This document shows positions 42,755 to 52,182 of a stretch of 64,000 bases of DNA, piece by piece (the first letter of the stretch is position 1; each line of letters opens with the position of its first letter). The notes below the pieces were generated by a model that had not been told where the DNA came from, ran no database searches, and saw nothing but the letters and a program-made list of their open reading frames with translations. The position numbers were made by a program, and so were the translations under genes. The stretch lies in NCBI GenBank assembly GCA_041398705.1, contig JAWKUI010000008.1, forward strand, positions 62,001 through 126,000. The letters are read 5' to 3'. Origin of the DNA: NORP259 sp041398705 (GTDB lineage: Bacteria; Planctomycetota; UBA1135; GCA-002686595).

Positions 42755-43429
42755 ATGAGACTGCTTGTGATCGAAGATTCGGCCCGGCTGCGGACCAGCC
42801 TGCAGAAGGGATTGACCCGCGAAGGGTTTTCCGTGGATGTGGCCGAGAACGGCGAAGCGGGGCTGACCCTCGCCCTTCACAATCCGTTCGATCTGTTGAT
42901 ACTGGATCTGATGCTGCCTGGCATCGGGGGGTTGGAGGTCCTGCGAGCGGTGCGCAAGAGCAAACCGGATCAGCCGGTTCTGATCCTGACGGCGAAGGAT
43001 ACGACCGCCGAAGTCGTGGAGGGGCTCGCGGGGGGGGCGGACGACTACATGGTCAAGCCGTTCGCATTCGAGGAGCTGCTCGCCCGGTGTCATGCGTTGA
43101 TCCGGCGCCGCTACCGCAAGGGCAGCGGCATCATGGAGTTGGGCCCGCTGCGCTTCGACCAGAATGCTCGGCGCGCTTTCCGCGATGGGGAGGACCTCGG
43201 CCTCACCGCGCGCGATCTACTCGTCTTCGAATACCTGGCGATGCGATCGGGCGAGGTGGTGACGCGCGAGGAACTCGAAGACCACATCTATCGCACGTCC
43301 GCCCTGCCCAACAGCAACGCCATCGATTCGGCGGTCTGCGCGCTGCGGCGCAAGATCGACGGGGACGGGCCCAGCCTGATCCGAACGATCCGTGGAGTGG
43401 GGTACATGTTGGAGGCGAAGAGCGCGTGA
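42755..43429 (+). CDS. OmpR-family response regulator
   Basis: A 224-residue regulator starting MRLLVIEDSARLRTSL (ATG 42755). The receiver domain has the acidic pair ED at residues 7-8, phospho-acceptor Asp51 in LLILDLMLPG, the conserved T in LILTAKD and Lys in DYMVKPF. The C-terminal half is a winged-helix DNA-binding domain (LTARDLLVFEYLAMRSGEVV ... IRTIRGVGYML). It overlaps the histidine kinase gene by 4 bases, a standard two-component pair. Targets are unknown. It diverges from an exported-protein gene across about 190 bases. Confidence 0.92.
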   Translation: MRLLVIEDSARLRTSLQKGLTREGFSVDVAENGEAGLTLALHNPFDLLILDLMLPGIGGLEVLRAVRKSKPDQPVLILTAKDTTAEVVEGLAGGADDYMVKPFAFEELLARCHALIRRRYRKGSGIMELGPLRFDQNARRAFRDGEDLGLTARDLLVFEYLAMRSGEVVTREELEDHIYRTSALPNSNAIDSAVCALRRKIDGDGPSLIRTIRGVGYMLEAKSA

Positions 43430-44814
43430 GATCCCTGCGCGTCCGCCTCGCCCTGCTGGTCGGCCTGGGGCAATTGTCGCTCTTGGCCCTGCTCAACTGG
43501 GGCCTTTGGCGGTTGGCGCAATCCGTCTTCACCGAGGAATTTGATGAGCGGCTGGAGATCCAAGCTGGCTCGATCGCTTCACTGATCGACCAGGAGGGCC
43601 CCTACGTCGAACTCGACTACAAACCCGAGTTGGCCACGCGCTTCGAGCGCGAGATCGAGCCCGACTACTTCCAGATCTGGGTGGAAGGGGTGGGGGTGTT
43701 GCACCGCTCGGGGTCTCTGCATGGCGGAGATCTGGAGCCCCCCGCCGAGCAGGCGGAGCACCCTTCGTCCTGGGACGGGACGCTACCGGACGGCCGTCCC
43801 GGGCGGTGGGTCGGCATGCGCTTCCCCATCGCGGGGTACGTGGAGGTGGCGGAAGATGGGGCGCGCGCGGCCCGGTGCACGGGCGTGCTGGTCATGGGCA
43901 CAGATCGCCGTCCTATCGACCGCGAACTAGCCCGGTTCCGGACCGGGCTGTTCCTATTGGACGGGCTGATCGCGGCCGGCGCGGCCCTGGTGGTGTGGTT
44001 GGTGGTGCGGCGAGGCTTGAGCCCGGTGCTGGCTTTGGCCCGGCGGGTCGAGGGCATCCAAGGCCCCCAGGATGCGGCTCGACTGGGGTCCATCGACCTC
44101 CCGATCGAGTTGCAGACCCTCTCGTCTTCGGTACAAAGCCTGCACGAACGGCTTTCTTCCGCTTTGGAACGCGAACGGCGGCTTTCCGGCCACATCGCCC
44201 ACGAACTGCGCACTCCGATCTCCGAGCTGCGGGTGCTTGCCGATGTGGCGCTGGCGGATCGCGAGGATCTGGCGGGGCAACGGCAGGCTTTGGAGCAGGC
44301 GCGGGACATCTCCATGGAGATGGAGAAGACCGTGACCGTGCTGCTTTCGATGTGGCGCACCCAGGCTTTGGAATCGCAGGTTGGTGCCGCGTCGGTTGAC
44401 CTGGTGGCGTTGATGGGGGAATTGCAGGAGCGCGTCCAGCCGCGGGCCACCGAACGCAATTTGCGGTGGAAGCCCATGGATCGATCGAAGGGGGTCGCCG
44501 CGGCCGATCGCAAGGCCTTGGAGCTTGTGCTCGGCAACTTGATCGACAACGCGGTTGAGCACAGTCCCGTCGGCAGCGACTTGGTCTGGGCGTGCGGAAG
44601 CTCCGACGAATCGGTCTGGGTGCAGATCTCGAATCCGTCCGAGGCCAACGGTCGGGCGGCGGGATCCGGAGACTCGCGCCATGCGGGGCTTGGCTTGGCC
44701 TTGGCCCGCCGGGTTTGCGAGTTGGCGGGGTTCCGGCTCGACGCGGGGCGCGCAGGGGGGGCCTGGAGCGCACGGTTGCAACTGCCACGCGCCCAGACCG
44801 GCGCCGGCGGCTGA
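43426..44814 (+). CDS. Membrane sensor histidine kinase with degenerate G1 box
   Basis: A 462-residue kinase starting at GTG 43426, overlapping the regulator stop. Two membrane helices (residues ~8-28 and ~175-196) enclose a ~140-residue periplasmic sensor. The HisKA motif SGHIAHELRTPISELR carries His259. The N box is NLIDNAVEHSP. The usual DxGxG G1 box is replaced by a shorter ISNPSEANG stretch, and the G2 box is HAGLGLALARRV. Kinases of this NP-type subgroup are known and probably active, but the missing Asp is worth noting. Signal unknown. Confidence 0.9.
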   Translation: MRSLRVRLALLVGLGQLSLLALLNWGLWRLAQSVFTEEFDERLEIQAGSIASLIDQEGPYVELDYKPELATRFEREIEPDYFQIWVEGVGVLHRSGSLHGGDLEPPAEQAEHPSSWDGTLPDGRPGRWVGMRFPIAGYVEVAEDGARAARCTGVLVMGTDRRPIDRELARFRTGLFLLDGLIAAGAALVVWLVVRRGLSPVLALARRVEGIQGPQDAARLGSIDLPIELQTLSSSVQSLHERLSSALERERRLSGHIAHELRTPISELRVLADVALADREDLAGQRQALEQARDISMEMEKTVTVLLSMWRTQALESQVGAASVDLVALMGELQERVQPRATERNLRWKPMDRSKGVAAADRKALELVLGNLIDNAVEHSPVGSDLVWACGSSDESVWVQISNPSEANGRAAGSGDSRHAGLGLALARRVCELAGFRLDAGRAGGAWSARLQLPRAQTGAGG

Positions 44815-44853
44815 CCTTGCCTGGTACCCACCCAGGCCTTACGATCCGGAAAC

Positions 44854-46080
44854 ATGGCCGAAGCCGCCGAGGATACCCCCCTGAGCCCGCGGCAGCGGGT
44901 CCTGTGCGCGGAAGCGGGGGAACGCCTGCGCAGTGCTCTTGGGAGGTTGTATCGGGCGATTCCTTCCGAGCAGCGCACGGTCCGCGGGACTGCGGAAGCC
45001 CTGGGGCTCGACCGCAACCTGGTCCAGCGGGCCTTCCGAGCGTCGCGCATGGACCTGCCGGCCGAGTACGTATTGGTCGAAGCGCCCGGGATCCTGGGCC
45101 TCGAGAAAATCGCCGGGGCGGCGGAAGCGGCGGGCATCGAGCGGGCCACGTGCGATGGGCTTCAGGCGGCGATCGCAGGGTGCCGCGATCTGTTGACCGA
45201 CCTCGGGGGCAGCCAGAAGGCCCTGATCCGCCGCATCCAGGCGGATATGGGCGCGGCCCCCAAGGACCACACGTTCCCGGCGCGGCAGGCGCGCTTCCTC
45301 GCGGATCGGGAGATCTTCGGCACGTCGGAGGACATGCGCTTTGCGGCGTTCCTCTTCCGCCCGAAGCCCGACCAACCGGAGCTCATGGAACACGCCAACG
45401 CCAGCGGCCGGTTCGGGCTGCGGCGGGCGGACTATGGCGTGCCGCTTTCGGGTTACTACAAGGCCACCCCCGAAGCCCGCAACACGGTCGAGATCACCGA
45501 CCTGTGGGGGGCGGACGTGCAGGGGGCTGCGCCCTACCTGATCCTCGAACCGTTCACGACGAGTCCTTTGCCGAAGATCGTCTGCACCAACGAGTCCGGG
45601 CTCGGCGTGCACGTGCTCGACAGCCCGGCGTTGCTGCGAGGGGAGCCCATCGACTACTTCGTGGCCCGCAAGATCTCCCCGGCGGGCATCGATCCACGGC
45701 GCGAGGAAGACGCCCGCATCACTCAGCGGATCTCCCTCCGCCACCCCTCGGCCCTGCTGGTTTTCGACGTCTGGGTCCATCGCGAGTACGCCGACGCCGG
45801 CCAAGTCTTCGGCGGTCAGTTCATCAAGGGCCCCGACGACACCCGCAACCCCCGCGAGCGTTGGTACGACCGGGTGCCGGTGAACCACTCCTACACCATC
45901 GAGACTCTGACTATCGAGCGGGCCGACTGCGCGGATGAACCCCGGGCCGGCGCGATGGTGAACTACATGTTCCAGCAGCTTGGCTGGGACCCCTCGGAGT
46001 TTGTGGGGTACCGGTACACGAGCCGCTACCCCTTGGTCGGGGTGGACCACGTCATCAGCCTTGAGTTCCAACGCGAGTAG
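44854..46080 (+). CDS. Uncharacterised protein with N-terminal HTH-like segment
   Basis: A 408-residue soluble protein. Residues ~38-62 (TVRGTAEALGLDRNLVQRAF) look like a helix-turn-helix. The rest is a mixed alpha/beta domain I do not recognise, with a conserved-looking RADYGVPLSGYYKATPEARN region and a FDVWVHREYADAG segment. It could be a regulator with a large ligand domain. It begins 39 bases after the kinase gene on the same strand, so it may be a third member of that operon, although its composition is independent. Confidence 0.6.
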   Translation: MAEAAEDTPLSPRQRVLCAEAGERLRSALGRLYRAIPSEQRTVRGTAEALGLDRNLVQRAFRASRMDLPAEYVLVEAPGILGLEKIAGAAEAAGIERATCDGLQAAIAGCRDLLTDLGGSQKALIRRIQADMGAAPKDHTFPARQARFLADREIFGTSEDMRFAAFLFRPKPDQPELMEHANASGRFGLRRADYGVPLSGYYKATPEARNTVEITDLWGADVQGAAPYLILEPFTTSPLPKIVCTNESGLGVHVLDSPALLRGEPIDYFVARKISPAGIDPRREEDARITQRISLRHPSALLVFDVWVHREYADAGQVFGGQFIKGPDDTRNPRERWYDRVPVNHSYTIETLTIERADCADEPRAGAMVNYMFQQLGWDPSEFVGYRYTSRYPLVGVDHVISLEFQRE

Positions 46081-46292
46081 AACCGCCGAGCCGGCCCTAC
46101 GAAGTCCGAATCTGAGGCGCGAGGTGGGGAGGGGCCGAGTTGCCTTCTCCCGTTGGTACAGGTCGGGGCTCTCCGCGCCTGCCCATCGCCAAGGCCTGCC
46201 CGGGGGGGTATGCTCTTGAGCCTGCCTTTGCGGGCCCTCAAGGTTCCCTTGATGGTCCCTTCGTGGTCCCCCAGGGCCCGCACCCCCCAGTC

Positions 46293-47036
46293 ATGGCCGC
46301 AAAGACGAAACTCCACTTCTCTCGGTTCGAGTTCAAGTACCTGCTACCGGCCAAGTTGCGGGCGGAAGTCGAGTCGGAGCTCAGCCATTTCGTCGAGTTC
46401 GACCCCTTCGTCGAAGGCCGCCCGGACCATCGGTACTTGGTCCGCAGCCTGTACTGGGATGACCGCCGCCTGTCCGCGTTCCGTGACAAGATCGATGGGG
46501 TCATGGTGCGCTCGAAGTTCCGGATCCGGACCTATACGACCGATCCGGACGAGCCTGTCCCCCGCTTCCTCGAGATCAAGGGCCGCAACAACAACCTGGT
46601 GGTCAAACACCGCACCCCGGTCGACATCGGAACCGAGAGTTCCCAGGTGGCGGGAGATTCCCTGGCCGAATTGGTCATGGCGAATGCGGTCGAAGGCCCC
46701 ATCCAACAAGAGTTCAGTTTCCAGCGTTATCGGCGCCGGATCCAACCCTACTGCCTGATCGACTATCAGCGCAGGCCTTTCGTCAGCCGGTTCGATCCGG
46801 AATTCCGACTGACGTTCGATGAGGAGCTGACGGCGACCCGGACCGATCGGCTTTTCCCCAAGCGCACCGACCGGACGGTGCGCGTGGCCCCCGGGTACAC
46901 GGTGATGGAGGTCAAATTCCGTCACCACCTGCCTTCCTGGTTCCACCGCATCATCCAGGGCTACGAGCTCCGGCGCCTTTCCTTCTCGAAGATCTGTGAA
47001 GGCACCGTGGCACTTGGCCTTGCTGACGAAGACTGA
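46293..47036 (+). CDS. VTC-domain protein (polyphosphate polymerase-like)
   Basis: A 247-residue protein with a VTC (triphosphate tunnel) domain, starting MAAKTKLHFSRFEFKYLLP. Characteristic elements: RFEFKYLL, VRSLYWDD, SKFRIRTY, FLEIKGRNNNLVVKHRT, QRYRRRIQPYCLIDYQRRPF, RLTFDEEL and VMEVKFRHHLP. These supply the basic tunnel and the metal-binding Glu residues that make polyphosphate from ATP in yeast Vtc4. There is no membrane segment, so partners must provide export. The next gene is DUF4956, which usually accompanies bacterial VTC proteins. First gene of the AT-richer module. Confidence 0.85.
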   Translation: MAAKTKLHFSRFEFKYLLPAKLRAEVESELSHFVEFDPFVEGRPDHRYLVRSLYWDDRRLSAFRDKIDGVMVRSKFRIRTYTTDPDEPVPRFLEIKGRNNNLVVKHRTPVDIGTESSQVAGDSLAELVMANAVEGPIQQEFSFQRYRRRIQPYCLIDYQRRPFVSRFDPEFRLTFDEELTATRTDRLFPKRTDRTVRVAPGYTVMEVKFRHHLPSWFHRIIQGYELRRLSFSKICEGTVALGLADED

Positions 47037-47057
47037 TCTCTACCTCTCTGACGACCC

Positions 47058-47765
47058 ATGTCCATCGCCATCTTCCAAGGCAATCCTCTGACGGACGGAC
47101 AGGCCCTCGAAAGCCTGTTCGCCATGAACCTCGTCGATATCCTGAAAAACTCTGCTCTGGCCACCGTGCTGGGTCTAGTGATGGCCGGGATCTATCGCGC
47201 CACCCACAAGGGCCTGTCCTACAGCCAGTCCTTCACCCAGACGATCGTCTATGTGACAGTGATCGTCGCCTTCGTGATGATGGTGATTGGTGCCCGACTA
47301 GAGCGTGCGTTCGCCCTAGTTGGGGCCTTGTCCATCATCCGATTCCGTACGGTGGTCAAGGACACCAAGGATACAGCATACGTGTTTGCGGCCCTGGCGC
47401 TTGGAATGGCGGCCGGAACCTCAAGTTACAAGCTGGCTGGCGTCGGCATCGTGTTCATGTCCGGCCTGGCCTGGTTCCTGAGCGTTTCGAACTTCGGCGC
47501 TCTCTACAAGAGCGAGTTCATCCTGCGCTTCGTGTTCGACCAGTCCAAGGATTCCTCCAGCTATCTTGAGCGCATCCGGGAAGCTTCCAAGCGATCCAGT
47601 CTGCTGAACATCGAACCTTCCGGCGATGGTCAACTGCTCAAGCTGACCTATGACATCCAGTTGGAGAAAGAAGCCGACGCCCAGAAGTTCATCAGCGCGC
47701 TGAGCCAGGCGCCGGGCGTAAGTGAAGTCGTACTGATCGTTTCCAAGAACGATATCGACTACTAA
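47058..47765 (+). CDS. DUF4956 membrane protein
   Basis: A 235-residue protein with three to four hydrophobic segments (VLGLVMAGIYRATHKG, TIVYVTVIVAFVMMVIG, AFALVGALSIIRFRT, AGVGIVFMSGLAWFLSV) and a soluble C-terminal alpha/beta domain (~150-235). The GALSIIRFRTVVKDTKDTAY motif is diagnostic of DUF4956. Function unknown; the family sits beside VTC and CotH genes in many bacteria, as here, and probably forms the membrane part of that system. It starts 22 bases after the VTC gene. Confidence 0.88.
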   Translation: MSIAIFQGNPLTDGQALESLFAMNLVDILKNSALATVLGLVMAGIYRATHKGLSYSQSFTQTIVYVTVIVAFVMMVIGARLERAFALVGALSIIRFRTVVKDTKDTAYVFAALALGMAAGTSSYKLAGVGIVFMSGLAWFLSVSNFGALYKSEFILRFVFDQSKDSSSYLERIREASKRSSLLNIEPSGDGQLLKLTYDIQLEKEADAQKFISALSQAPGVSEVVLIVSKNDIDY

Positions 47766-47822
47766 TTGGGATCGCTGGACCGAAATCTCCCTTGGAGAGC
47801 ATCCAACGCACTAGAGACTCCT

Positions 47823-49279
47823 ATGCGATTCGTAGCGCCGATCCTTCGCTTCCTTCTGCTCCTCGCCGCATTGGGTGCGGTCGCCACGTGGGCCATATGG
47901 CTGTGGCGGCCGCAGTGGGTCGTCGAGTTCGACTCGCGCGTATCCTCATGGTACGTAACCCGCTATGCCGAGCGCATGACGGAAGGGGCGGCTATGCTGA
48001 AGCAGGAGCCTGAAAAGGGGATTCAGGTGCTCGAACGGTTGTTGAGCGATCTTCCGGAAAGCTTCAAGGAAGATCGCCTGTTTCCCGTGCGGCAAGGCTC
48101 GCTACGAAAGTTGATTGGGGCCTACGTCCAGCAAGGAAACTCGGAGCAAGCCATCCGATGCGCAGAAATGGCGCTGGACGGGGATCCGAACGCGCTGGGT
48201 TTGTGCAGGCCAAAGGAGAGGCGATGCTGGTCGATGAGACCAAGCGGGGTGAGGCCGCAGCGTGGCTCCAGGTCTGGAATGATCGCTTTCCCCAGCATCC
48301 GGGAATCGCAAAAGTGCTTGCCTCCACCTACCTTGAGATGGGCAATTCGAATGGAGCTGCCGATGTGGCGCTGCGCCACTTCATGTCACAAGGGAGTTCC
48401 CCCGACCTCGCCGCTCGGTTGCAAGGCAAGTGGATAGGTTGGTGGGCGCCGAAGTGGGGGTTCGACCCCAAGAAGAGCCAGCAGCTTAGCCTGATCACCG
48501 ATCGCGATATCGCCATTGCGCGATGGAATGTCCCTGCAGGCCAGGGGGCGGTCCGTATTGACCTGCCAGCCTTTATCCATGCCTCGCTGCGGCTTTTGTC
48601 CGTCGAGGCGAAGGTGGGCGAGCGTCGGGAAGCGATCGAACTCCAGCCACAGCTGTTGCGGACAAACGATCTTGATCTCTCTGCCTGGCCCCTCTGGGCG
48701 GCAACGGGCCTGCCCGATCCATTCGTGGCCTTCGAACTTCCGGCCGATTTGGTCGGGAAAGCCCTCGAAGTGGAAATGACCTTCAAGGTCAATCTTCAGG
48801 AGACCTGGATCTCGGACTCATTGAACTCTCAATCTGCAAGGGACTGGATCTTCACGTTGCCAGCGCAAGATTCGCGGATGAAGCTGAAGAGCTTCCTTGA
48901 GTTCGTCAAACTGAACCTGGTCTATACCGGCTTCAGCGTTCGGGCCGGCGATCGAAGATTTACAGCCAATGCCGAGTGGAGCAATCAGCCCGGCCGGTTG
49001 GATTGGACGGTCCAAGTGGATGGATCCGTTCTTCAAGACGGTCATGATCTGGTGCTCGAACTCTCCCCGGCTCCCGGCATGGAAGTCGGAGGTGTGAGCG
49101 CGAAATGGGGGAACGACAACACCGGGCCCTCGTTCCAGATCGTCGCCACGGGCTATCAAAGCCCCCAGGCGGGGCAATGGAATGCGACGGATCCCCAGGG
49201 GGTCCTGGCGGTGCGGCTTAACCGAGACTCAGAGACGAATAGCGGATCTCCATTGATCCTGCGAGGTTGGATCCAATGA
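47823..49279 (+). CDS. Membrane-anchored TPR protein, interrupted by one frameshift
   Basis: ATG 47823 opens MRFVAPILRFLLLLAALG, a membrane anchor. TPR-like helices follow (GIQVLERLLSDLPESFKEDR, LIGAYVQQGNSEQAIRCAEM). The frame leaves the homologous sequence at the GGG run 48197-48199. One extra G joins DGDPNALG to FVQAKGEAMLVDETKRGEAA in the second frame, which continues to 49279 with TPR sequence and a long beta-rich C-terminal domain. The predicted product is about 485 residues. It belongs to the VTC-DUF4956-CotH module and overlaps the CotH gene start (ATGA). Sequence error or true break. Confidence 0.75.
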
Positions 49280-52179
49280 CTGCCTGGAGAGTGGTACGAA
49301 AGGTCGTTCGCACCTTGTGGCGCTACAGCCCCATCGTGACGGTTCCCGTCTTGATCGTGTTCCTATACTGGGCGGGCAAAACGGGCAAGCGCTGGTACGA
49401 TTTCGATCTAAGGGTATATACCAGCGCCGATCTGGGGCTTCACAAGCTCGGCACCTTGGAAGCGCGGCACATGCTGCAGTCCGCAAAGGTCGCCACGAGG
49501 ACGGATCAGAACGAGGTCCTCGAGCGGTCAGGCTTGCGCACCGTGCACCTGTACATCAATGATGGAGAGCAGCGTAAGCTGGACAGCAACCTGCCCCACT
49601 CCGGCCGGGACTATGTGGAAGGTGGCATCCTCAACAATGGTGAGGTCCAAAAGGTAGATCTGAGGTATCGCGGGGATAACGTCTATCACTGGGGCTACTT
49701 CAAGAAGTCCTGGCGGATCAAGACGAAGCGCAACCAACTCTTCGAGAAGATGCGGAAGTTCAACCTAGTTGCTCCGCGTACCGCCGAAGCGATCAACAAC
49801 TACCTGGCGATCAAGCTGGCCACTGAGATGGGCTTGATCACCCCTCGGATTGAATTGGTCAACCTGGCCATCAATGGGGAAGTCCAGGGTATCTACATCC
49901 TCACCGAGCAGTTGGAAGAATCCACGTTGCGGGCGCATGATCGGATGCCTGGTGACTTGTACTCCGGTGAACTGGTCGGTCTGGATTCGTACAGCGGAGT
50001 TGAGAACGACTTGTTCGATTCAACGGGGTTCTGGTCGAAGGCGGCGATCAACAATCACATGCCAGAGGATTCACTGGCGCCGTTGGGGCTGCTCCTGGAT
50101 TCATTGAATCCTCTGAAGGAGTTCGACGAGGGACAACACGAGCTGACTTCCCTGCTTGATATCCAGGAGTTTGCACAGTTCAACGTTCTGGAGTCCGTGG
50201 TGGGCACGGTCCACGTCGATGATTTGCACAATTGGCGTCTGTACTATGACCCTTGGTGGACCCGATTCTCCCCGATTGTTTGGGACTTGGTCGGCTGGCA
50301 CCGTTCGGTGCGCCTACGTCCAGGGGTTCCTTTCCGCCCGGATGTCATCAGCAGTCGCGTGCATGTTGCTCTACATCAGAACGGAGAATTCCTAAGGGCC
50401 AAGCACTTGGCTTTCCGTGAGTTCTTCGAACGCGGATTGGACCAATACCTGATCAATGAGCTCGACAGCGCCACTCATAGCATCGCTACTTTGGCTCAGA
50501 TCGATCCGAACATGGTCGAGGAGGGCATTCTCCTGACTCCCTCAGAGGTAGAGGCCGCTATGAAGGAACTGCGGCTGTACCTCGTAGAGCACCTGAACTC
50601 ACTGCGCAGGGAATTCGTGGAGAGCGACGTCCGGGCCAAGTGGGCGGGTGTGGACGACCATTCCATTGACCTGCAATGGACTGGGGCGCGGATGGTCGAT
50701 GCGATTGCTATCAAAACGGCTAGTCCGATCGGACCCAACGCCAGGGTGTTCATGGAATGGAACGAGGGGGGTGTTGACAAGAGTATCGAGCTCCTGGAGT
50801 CGGTGCGGCACTTGCCCGATGGCCTTCGAGTTGATCTGCCGCTGCTCTCCGACCTTAGGGTACGTTCAGACGAAGCCGGGCCTCTAGTTGGCTGGCAAGG
50901 CGCGTTGGATAAGCTGCCCGGGTCCTATCGCCTGGTGCTCCAAGGGGCCGCCTGGCCCGCGATCTCGTCGGTCTCGGTCGAGAGCAACGGAACTGCGGTT
51001 CTGGCAACGCAGGTCAAAGGATTGGAGTCGGTTGTCGTCCCTCCCATGTACATGCGCGTTCCAGAGCAGCATGCCGCGCAGGCGGAAGTCTGGGACGGGG
51101 TACGCACGATTGAGGGTATTAACTGGATCGACCACCCGGTGGTGATTCAGCCGGGAACTCATTTCCAGATGGCGCCCGATTCCGCGCTCATTTTCCGCGC
51201 CGGTGTCCAGGCACTGGGTACCGCGGAAGCCCCCATTCAGTTCCTACCGATTGGGGAGGTCAATGAGGTCAACTCCTGGGGAACAGTCGGTGTGATGGGG
51301 TCCGGCTCCGACCTTTCACGGTTCGAGTACTGCCACTTCCGAGGCGGTTCAGGGATCAAGCGCTTGACGGTCGAGTACAGCGCCATGTTCTCGATTCACA
51401 CCTCGAAGGGCGTAGTCGTAAAGAACTGCCTCTTCGAAGACAACTTCGTCGTCGATGACATGGTGCACGGGGTTTACACGGACGTGGAATTCGATTCTTG
51501 CGTCTGGCGGAATAGCCTCTTCGATGCCTTGGACCTGGATATCAGCAAGCTTGTTGTACGGAACTGCTGGTTCAGCAAGAGTGGCAACGACTCTGTCGAC
51601 CTGATGACGACCCAGGCGCTGGTAGAGGGGTGCGTCTTCGACGACGGCAGTGATAAGGCGATTTCCATTGGGGAGAACAGTCGACTTGTGGTTTCGCAAT
51701 GTCGAATCAACCGTTGCGTGATCGGCCTTCAATCGAAGGATGACTCAGTGGCGGTTGTGTTCAACACCAACCTTGTGGACTGTTTGATTGGCATTGATGC
51801 CTATAAGAAAAACTGGAGATACGATGGGGGGGGCACCATCTTCGTCTACAACTCCATACTGGAAGGAAATGGGACGAATACCGACCCAACGCGGCTTGCC
51901 CTCTTGGAAGGCTTGAAGCCCGCAGGGTTGTCGGCCGATCGCTACTCCATTATCGGCGTCGATGATTGCCGCTTTACGCCGATGTTGATTGAGCGGAACC
52001 GCAAGCGCGTTCAGCTGGTGGAAGTCGATGAAAAGCCTGGAGATCGTGCCGCTAGCCCGACGATCCACGATTTCGGGAATGAGCGGGTGAAGGAGATGCT
52101 CAAAGAGTTTAGCTCGGACTGGGTCAACGGCATCAATCCCGGTTTCCGCGGCCATCGCCCCGGCCGCGACGACGGTTGA
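49276..52179 (+). CDS. CotH-family kinase fused to a right-handed beta-helix
   Basis: A 967-residue protein; ATG 49276 overlaps the stop of the TPR gene. One N-terminal membrane helix (IVTVPVLIVFLYWAG) is followed by a CotH domain (~85-460): DLRYRGDNVYHW, KKSWRIKTKR, NNYLAIKLATEMGLITPRIE, NGEVQGIYILTEQLEES and FSPIVWDLVGWHRS. CotH proteins are atypical secreted kinases (spore coat CotB in Bacillus). From about residue 610 to 950 there is a parallel beta-helix of short turns with repeated NCLF/NCWF patterns. The fusion suggests a cell-surface kinase bound to a carbohydrate-like or coat scaffold. Confidence 0.85.
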   Translation: MTAWRVVRKVVRTLWRYSPIVTVPVLIVFLYWAGKTGKRWYDFDLRVYTSADLGLHKLGTLEARHMLQSAKVATRTDQNEVLERSGLRTVHLYINDGEQRKLDSNLPHSGRDYVEGGILNNGEVQKVDLRYRGDNVYHWGYFKKSWRIKTKRNQLFEKMRKFNLVAPRTAEAINNYLAIKLATEMGLITPRIELVNLAINGEVQGIYILTEQLEESTLRAHDRMPGDLYSGELVGLDSYSGVENDLFDSTGFWSKAAINNHMPEDSLAPLGLLLDSLNPLKEFDEGQHELTSLLDIQEFAQFNVLESVVGTVHVDDLHNWRLYYDPWWTRFSPIVWDLVGWHRSVRLRPGVPFRPDVISSRVHVALHQNGEFLRAKHLAFREFFERGLDQYLINELDSATHSIATLAQIDPNMVEEGILLTPSEVEAAMKELRLYLVEHLNSLRREFVESDVRAKWAGVDDHSIDLQWTGARMVDAIAIKTASPIGPNARVFMEWNEGGVDKSIELLESVRHLPDGLRVDLPLLSDLRVRSDEAGPLVGWQGALDKLPGSYRLVLQGAAWPAISSVSVESNGTAVLATQVKGLESVVVPPMYMRVPEQHAAQAEVWDGVRTIEGINWIDHPVVIQPGTHFQMAPDSALIFRAGVQALGTAEAPIQFLPIGEVNEVNSWGTVGVMGSGSDLSRFEYCHFRGGSGIKRLTVEYSAMFSIHTSKGVVVKNCLFEDNFVVDDMVHGVYTDVEFDSCVWRNSLFDALDLDISKLVVRNCWFSKSGNDSVDLMTTQALVEGCVFDDGSDKAISIGENSRLVVSQCRINRCVIGLQSKDDSVAVVFNTNLVDCLIGIDAYKKNWRYDGGGTIFVYNSILEGNGTNTDPTRLALLEGLKPAGLSADRYSIIGVDDCRFTPMLIERNRKRVQLVEVDEKPGDRAASPTIHDFGNERVKEMLKEFSSDWVNGINPGFRGHRPGRDDG

Positions 52180-52182
52180 AAC

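Noticed and set aside
42691..43425. Upstream extension of the histidine kinase to 707 codons
   Set aside because: It is the response-regulator gene read in another frame; GTG 43426 overlaps the regulator stop in the usual two-component way.
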